A stretch of DNA of 64,000 nucleotides from NCBI RefSeq assembly GCF_022815905.2, contig NZ_CP119327.1, positions 992,001 through 1,056,000 on the forward strand, written 5' to 3'. The translations under genes were made by a program, and so were the position numbers. A model generated the notes under the pieces. It was not told the DNA's origin and searched no databases. It worked only from the letters and a program-made list of their open reading frames with translations. This document shows, piece after piece, positions 60,402-64,000 of this stretch; position 1 is the stretch's first letter; every line of letters starts with the position of its first letter. The DNA comes from Staphylococcus sp. NRL 16/872. GTDB taxonomy: Bacteria; Bacillota; Bacilli; Staphylococcales; Staphylococcaceae.

Positions 60402-60599
60402 GTGACAGAACTAATTTTAATTATTATAGCCTTACTATTATTAGTCAGTTCGGCAGGAATGATTGTCAAAATGTATTTAGAAAACACCAAAGAAGAACGT
60501 GAATATAAAAGAATTGCGAAGAAGACTAGAAATAAACGTAAAGAATTTGAAGAACGTAAAAGAAAACAATTCGAGAATAACAAGCTGGATAAGGAGTGA
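60402..60599 (+). CDS. Small phage membrane protein (65 residues)
   Basis: Starts with GTG 60402 in the third copy of the initiation block (AAGTGCTGGGGAAGTGA). One N-terminal membrane helix (about 4-22) and a highly basic cytoplasmic tail. Function unknown. Confidence 0.65.
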   Translation: MTELILIIIALLLLVSSAGMIVKMYLENTKEEREYKRIAKKTRNKRKEFEERKRKQFENNKLDKE

Positions 60600-60604
60600 A
60601 CGCA

Positions 60605-60883
60605 ATGAGTGATTTCAAAATAATAACTTCAGAATTAATTAGCAAAGGTATCGAGTTTGAAATAGAAGATGACACCTTGATTGTTGGTGATTGTTCAGTA
60701 ATCAATTATAGCGACGTGTATTTTTTAAAATTGTCCGGAGTTAATACTCAACAAGGAATGGCTGTTAAGCATCCTATAGTTATAGCAGATTTCTTAGCTA
60801 GTTATCATTACTTATTAGAAGATCATAATAGTATCACTGTAAAAGATATTAATTTTAAAAGTGAGGTGCGTGATAATGTTTAA
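60605..60883 (+). CDS. Phage protein of unknown function (92 residues)
   Basis: Starts at ATG 60605 behind AAGGAGTG. Acidic alpha/beta protein; overlaps the rinB start by 8 bases. Confidence 0.62.
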   Translation: MSDFKIITSELISKGIEFEIEDDTLIVGDCSVINYSDVYFLKLSGVNTQQGMAVKHPIVIADFLASYHYLLEDHNSITVKDINFKSEVRDNV

Positions 60884-61049
60884 ACGCACACTAAAAATAT
60901 GGTTCATCATCGCATTGTATGAACTAAGCAAATACTTAACTAACGAACTTATCGTTAAGTTGCAGAGTGAAGATGGTGTGGACGTGCCAAGTGATTATGC
61001 TAGGGTGAGTGATCAATACGATATTAATGATTTGGCAGGTGGGTATTAA
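60876..61049 (+). CDS. rinB: RinB-like phage activator
   Basis: A 57-residue protein matching the staphylococcal RinB type: hydrophobic start LKIWFIIALYELSKYLTNEL and acidic end with VPSDYARVSDQYD. In phage phi11 RinA and RinB were described as activators of int; RinA also drives late genes. ATG 60876 follows GTGAGGTG. Confidence 0.8.
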   Translation: MFKRTLKIWFIIALYELSKYLTNELIVKLQSEDGVDVPSDYARVSDQYDINDLAGGY

Positions 61050-61451
61050 TTGTATTCTAAAGAATCGATTATCAACATGATTGGTACACATAAAATGAAG
61101 TGTAATGTTATTGCTGATGCTATTCCAGATTACGATAGCAATTCAATTGCTCAATATGGTATACAAGCCACGCTACCTAAACCACAAGGAGGAAATAGCA
61201 GTAAAGTTGAAGATGTTGTTATTAGGTTAGAAAAGACTAACAAACGTTATGCACAGATGTTACGTGAAGTTGAATTCATTAATCAATCACAACAGAAATT
61301 AGGACATGTAGACTTTTGTTTTCTAGAGTTACTCAAAAAAGGGTACAAGCGCGATGATGTGATTAAAAAGTTACCTAATTCTAAATTGAACAGAAATAAT
61401 TTTTTAGCACGACGTGATGAATTGGCAGAAAAAATATACTTATTACAGTGA
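61050..61451 (+). CDS. RinA-like late transcriptional activator
   Basis: A 133-residue regulator in the position of RinA, between rinB and the terminase genes. The C-terminal half has a helix-turn-helix-like segment (LLKKGYKRDDVIKKLPNSKLNRNNFLARRDEL). Starts with TTG 61050 directly after the rinB stop. It is expected to activate the late promoter at 61486-61513. Confidence 0.8.
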   Translation: MYSKESIINMIGTHKMKCNVIADAIPDYDSNSIAQYGIQATLPKPQGGNSSKVEDVVIRLEKTNKRYAQMLREVEFINQSQQKLGHVDFCFLELLKKGYKRDDVIKKLPNSKLNRNNFLARRDELAEKIYLLQ

Positions 61452-61479
61452 CAAAAATGACGAAAATGACTGAAATGAC
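61449..61479 (+). promoter_or_regulatory. Four TGAC direct repeats, possible activator site
   Basis: TGAC occurs at 61449, 61458, 61467 and 61476, exactly 9 bases apart, separated by A-rich pentamers. The array starts on the stop codon of the RinA-like gene and ends 6 bases before a -35 box. Confidence 0.6.
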
Positions 61480-61485
61480 ACTATT

Positions 61486-61513
61486 TTGAAAGGGCAAAAT
61501 TATTTTATATAAT
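61486..61513 (+). promoter_or_regulatory. Probable late promoter
   Basis: TTGAAA at 61486-61491 and TATAAT at 61508-61513 with a 16-base spacer, directly downstream of the TGAC repeats. Confidence 0.72.
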
Positions 61514-61624
61514 TGTCGTGTAAGAACTATCCACACAAACCCTCGTTTTGAGGTAGCTGGTTAGTTCTCAATGAAAGTGATTAAGTTTGGTAATGGTCGT
61601 ATTGGCCAGCCACTGATTGCTTGA

Positions 61625-61654
61625 GTGCCTATCCGTTGGGTAGGTACTTTTTCT
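61625..61654 (+). terminator. Terminator 1 in late leader
   Basis: A 10-bp stem GTGCCTATCC / GGGTAGGTAC with a 3-base loop followed by T5. Confidence 0.75.
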
Positions 61655-61702
61655 CCTTTCTGGATAAACTTGATTTTGCATTATTAATTACCTCCCATAT
61701 GT

Positions 61703-61737
61703 GACTATTCGAGAGTAACTCGAGTAGTCTTTTTTTA
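61703..61737 (+). terminator. Terminator 2 in late leader
   Basis: Inverted repeat GACTATTCGAG / CTCGAGTAGTC followed by T7. Confidence 0.85.
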
Positions 61738-61762
61738 TTATTAAATTGAAAGTGGTGTGAAA

Positions 61763-61975
61763 ATGGAGAAAAAATACAACGTAACTATTAATACTGTTGA
61801 CGGTAAAACGGAAGTTTGTTTACTTATGAGTGAAAGAAATGAAGATGAAATTTTAGAACGCTTTATAGATGTTGTTAGCGATGAAACGTTTTTAACATCA
61901 GGTAAAAAGATAATAGCAACTAAGCAAATAGTATCAATTAAAGTGGAAGAGTATGAAGATAAAAAGCACTTTTAA
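61763..61975 (+). CDS. Small phage protein before terS (70 residues)
   Basis: Starts at ATG 61763 behind AGTGGTG. Beta-rich (MEKKYNVTINTVDGKTEVCL). A hairpin at 61963-61992 overlaps its stop. Function unknown. Confidence 0.62.
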   Translation: MEKKYNVTINTVDGKTEVCLLMSERNEDEILERFIDVVSDETFLTSGKKIIATKQIVSIKVEEYEDKKHF

Positions 61976-61992
61976 TTAGGTGCTTTTTTATT
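61963..61992 (+). terminator. Hairpin before terS
   Basis: AAAAAGCAC / GTGCTTTTTT with T run, ending at the stop region of the 61763 gene. It would attenuate transcription into terS unless bypassed. Confidence 0.7.
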
Positions 61993-62024
61993 ACAAATTT
62001 AAAGAGTATTTAACGTAAAGGCGT

Positions 62025-62417
62025 GTGATAGATGACATGACAAAAATGCTAAACAATGCTAATTTTGACGACTTTTTAAAGTTGAGTGAAAAACAGCAGA
62101 AGTATATAGAAATAAAGAACGAAACAGGGCAAACAGATAAAACTATCGCTAAAAAAATCGGCATTGACACTACTACGATTAGCAGATGGAAGAAAAAAGA
62201 AGAGTATCAGCTAGGTTTGAAAGGTTATCAAGCTTACTATCTTAGTGAGAAAACGCCACAAGCACTTTTAACCATGACAAAGTTGCTAAATGCCAGAAGT
62301 GAATTAGTGAGGTTCCAAGCCGCAAAAGATATACTTGACCGTTCTGGTTATAATCCTGTTGATAAGCAACAAATCGAAACGAATGCGACGGTGCAATTCA
62401 ATGACGACATCACTTAA
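62025..62417 (+). CDS. terS: Terminase small subunit
   Basis: A 130-residue protein with an N-terminal helix-turn-helix (QTDKTIAKKIGIDTTTISRW, about 35-54) and a central helical oligomerisation part. It recognises the packaging site and brings in the large subunit. The start is GTG 62025 or ATG 62037; AAAGG lies upstream of both at imperfect distances. Overlaps terL by 17 bases. Confidence 0.87.
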   Translation: MIDDMTKMLNNANFDDFLKLSEKQQKYIEIKNETGQTDKTIAKKIGIDTTTISRWKKKEEYQLGLKGYQAYYLSEKTPQALLTMTKLLNARSELVRFQAAKDILDRSGYNPVDKQQIETNATVQFNDDIT

Positions 62418-63882
62418 CTTATCTGAATTGATACCAAAGCACTTTCATGGTTTATGGCGAGCAACAAAAGACCCTAACATACTAAACGTTGTGGCAAAAG
62501 GTGGGCGTGGTAGTGGTAAGTCGTCTGATATATCCATTATCATTACTCAACTGATTATGCGTTATCCGATGAATGCAGTAGTTGTGCGTAAGACAGATAA
62601 CACGTTAGCAACGTCTGTGTTCGAGCAAATAAAGTGGGCGATTGAGGAACAGAAAGTATCGCACTTATTCAAAGTTAAAGTGTCGCCTATGGAATTAACA
62701 TATATACCGAGAGGGAACAGAATTATCTTCAGGGGTGCGCAGAACCCAGAACGATTAAAGTCGTTAAAAGATAGTCGGTTCCCTTTTTCTATTATGTGGA
62801 TAGAAGAATTAGGCGAGTTCAAAACGGAAGATGAAGTGACTACGATTACTAACTCAATGTTACGTGGAGAGTTAGACGAAGGTCTATTCTACAAATTCTA
62901 TTTCTCATACAACCCGGCTAAGCGTAAGCAACACTGGGCAAACAAGAAATATGAAACGTCATTCCAACCAGATAATACATTCGTACATCACTCAACGTAC
63001 TTAAATAACCCTTTTATATCTAAACAATTTATACAAGAGGCAGAGAGTGCTAAACAACGTAACGAATTAAGATATCGCTGGGAGTATTTAGGTGAGGCAA
63101 TTGGTAGTGGCGTTGTACCATTTAATAATTTACGTATAGAACCTATACCAGATGAGTTATACAACACATTTGATAACATTCGCAACGGTTGCGACTTTGG
63201 TTATGCTACTGACCCTTTAGCATTTGTACGTTGGCATTATGATAAAAAGAAACGTATTATCTACGCAGTTGATGAACATTATGGTGTGCAGATAAGTAAT
63301 AGAGAGTTTGCTAACTGGTTGAAGAAGAAAGGCTATCAGTCTGACGAGATATATTGTGACTCCGCCGAACCCAAGTCAATTGCAGAACTTAAACAAGAAC
63401 ATGGTATCAAAAGAGTTAAAGGTGTGAAAAAAGGTCCTGACAGTGTTGAACACGGCGAGCAATGGCTTGATGATTTAGATGCTATTGTGATTGACCCTAA
63501 GAGAACACCAAATGTTGCAAGAGAATTTGAGAATATTGATTACGAAACAGATAAAGACGGCAATGTTAAGCCGAGATTAGAAGATAAAGATAACCACTGT
63601 GTAACAGGCGATACACTAATTGATACATCAAAAGGACAAATACCTATTAAAGATTTAGTGGGTACTACCGGATTAGTAAAGTGTTTTAACGAAGATAAAC
63701 AAATCGCTACTGAATCAACATACTTTGATGTAAGGCTAACTAGAGAAAATGCTGAGGTGTTTGAAATCGAAACAGAAAGTGGGCGTAAAATCAAAGCGAC
63801 AAGTGACCATTTAGTATTAACCACAAGTGGTTGGAAAATGGTTGAAGAACTCAATAATGACGATGAAATAATTAGTATATAA
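62401..63882 (+). CDS. terL: Terminase large subunit N-part fused to an intein N-half
   Basis: Residues 1-399 are a PBSX-type large terminase. The ATPase has Walker A AKGGRGSGKSSD (about 33-44) and Walker B SIMWIEELGEF. The RNase H-like nuclease has Asp in CDFGYATDPLAF and Asp in IYCDSAEPKS. It then reaches DKDNH, where relatives continue into the last nuclease motif (DAxRYAL). Instead, Cys400 begins a Hint domain of 94 residues (positions 63598-63882), ending in a stop. The last catalytic Asp and C terminus are missing from this reading frame. Confidence 0.9.
   Translation: MTTSLNLSELIPKHFHGLWRATKDPNILNVVAKGGRGSGKSSDISIIITQLIMRYPMNAVVVRKTDNTLATSVFEQIKWAIEEQKVSHLFKVKVSPMELTYIPRGNRIIFRGAQNPERLKSLKDSRFPFSIMWIEELGEFKTEDEVTTITNSMLRGELDEGLFYKFYFSYNPAKRKQHWANKKYETSFQPDNTFVHHSTYLNNPFISKQFIQEAESAKQRNELRYRWEYLGEAIGSGVVPFNNLRIEPIPDELYNTFDNIRNGCDFGYATDPLAFVRWHYDKKKRIIYAVDEHYGVQISNREFANWLKKKGYQSDEIYCDSAEPKSIAELKQEHGIKRVKGVKKGPDSVEHGEQWLDDLDAIVIDPKRTPNVAREFENIDYETDKDGNVKPRLEDKDNHCVTGDTLIDTSKGQIPIKDLVGTTGLVKCFNEDKQIATESTYFDVRLTRENAEVFEIETESGRKIKATSDHLVLTTSGWKMVEELNNDDEIISI
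63598..63882 (+). other. Intein N-terminal half (IntN, Hint domain)
   Basis: A 94-residue segment starting with the splicing nucleophile Cys in CVTGDTLIDTSKGQ (block A), with block B GRKIKATSDHLVLT carrying the TxxH pair, and ending after a beta segment GWKMVEELNNDDEIISI. The stop TAA is at 63880-63882. Its length is like that of known natural IntN parts (about 90-100 residues). It ends where contiguous inteins usually have their endonuclease domain. Confidence 0.85.
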
Positions 63883-63934
63883 GTAGATACTTCTCGTTAT
63901 TCTTTTGATATAATAGAATTAAGGAGATGATACT

Positions 63935-64000
63935 ATGAAATACGTGTTTTTTAACGGTTTGAAATTCACTAGAGATGACAAAACTGGATATTATCTAAAT
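63935..64000 (+). CDS. Start of a probable HNH endonuclease gene (partial)
   Basis: ATG 63935 follows AAGGAGATGAT, and TATAAT at 63909-63914 could be a -10 box. The first 22 codons read MKYVFFNGLKFTRDDKTGYY followed by LN, which resembles the N terminus of phage HNH homing endonucleases. The rest lies outside the window, so the HNH motif itself is not seen. The frame differs from terL and is closed upstream by TAA at 63920-63922. Confidence 0.6.
   Translation, partial: MKYVFFNGLKFTRDDKTGYYLN

Larger units (their letters stand above)
61520..61737 (+). ncRNA. Structured leader RNA before the terminase genes
   Basis: About 220 bases without a reading frame, starting at the late promoter. Predicted pairings include AGAACTA (61527-61533) with TAGTTCT (61561-61567), CTCGTTTTGAG, TGGTCGTATTGGCCA, and two terminator hairpins at 61625-61654 and 61703-61737. 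It is a candidate leader or small phage RNA, by inference. Confidence 0.5.
45998..64000. mobile_element. Siphovirus-type prophage, left part
   Basis: A complete lysogeny, early, replication and late-control series in the usual order of staphylococcal siphoviruses begins beside tRNA-Ser and continues to the terminase genes. It runs off the right edge, so structural, lysis and attR parts are not seen. Early genes have short overlaps and tight RBS spacing. Confidence 0.95.

Noticed and set aside
62401..64000. Reading the terL stop as a simple frameshift or sequencing error in one continuous intein
   Set aside because: Joining would require bypassing the stop at 63880 and also the TAA at 63920 in the other frame, and the downstream gene has its own RBS and start. 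A contiguous intein is not excluded until the right side is seen.
45998..64000. CRISPR array or known anti-phage defence gene in the prophage
   Set aside because: No regularly spaced repeats and no defence-type domains seen in this part of the prophage.

Overview
The window is a chromosomal segment of a Staphylococcus, most likely a coagulase-negative species. The evidence is base composition, a 16S rRNA of staphylococcal type, the staphylococcal gene order hemL-bcp-dehydrogenase-perR-rrn, staphylococcal single-copy genes (prsA, airSR, xdrA, traP, ecsAB, hemEHY), and tRNA-Gly genes with the altered D- and T-loops used for pentaglycine cell-wall synthesis. The species cannot be fixed from the sequence alone.

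Region 1 (1-4865) holds the tail of an ABC exporter, a FUSC/aromatic-acid-exporter-like protein, hemL, a Bcp peroxiredoxin, a 2-hydroxyacid dehydrogenase and perR. PerR carries its own promoter and a Per box. Region 2 (4866-13244) is a complete rRNA operon, 16S-Ile-Ala-23S-5S, followed by a 28-gene tRNA cluster. That cluster includes four tandem non-proteinogenic-type tRNA-Gly(TCC) genes. An intact ISL3-family insertion sequence (13294-14782) with an 8-bp target duplication sits in the loop of what was the tRNA operon terminator.

Region 3 (14800-44700) is core metabolism and regulation. It holds a repeat-containing membrane protein, a PfoR/PTS-IIC-like protein, a polar amino acid ABC transporter, queG-trmL, a NagB/RpiA-like protein, fumC, a pseudouridine synthase, the redox-sensing airS-airR pair, xdrA, a DUF445 protein, a YlbF-family protein, the yhaO-yhaN-yhaM nuclease group, prsA, two small membrane or membrane-anchored proteins, hinT, ecsAB, traP, the coproporphyrin-dependent heme genes hemE-hemH-hemY, and a serine-hydrolase-like protein lacking the nucleophile.

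Region 4 (45000-45997) is a second, eight-gene tRNA cluster with two tandem promoters. Its last gene, tRNA-Ser(GGA), is the probable prophage attachment site. Region 5 (45998-64000, running off the right edge) is a siphovirus-type prophage. In order it carries a leftward lysogeny module (integrase, lipoprotein, ImmA-like protein, CI repressor), a divergent operator region, Cro and antirepressor genes, a recombination and replication module (Gp157, ERF, SSB, HNH nuclease, DnaD-like organizer, helicase loader, DnaB helicase), many small accessory genes, RinB and a RinA-like late activator, a repeat-flanked late promoter with a structured leader, and the terminase genes.

The most unusual feature is at the right edge. 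The large terminase gene runs through most of the protein and then changes, at the conserved C-terminal nuclease motif, into a 94-residue N-terminal intein half that stops. A separate gene with its own ribosome binding site, resembling the start of an HNH homing endonuclease, follows in another frame. This is the arrangement expected of a naturally split intein interrupting terL. The C-terminal half must lie beyond position 64000.
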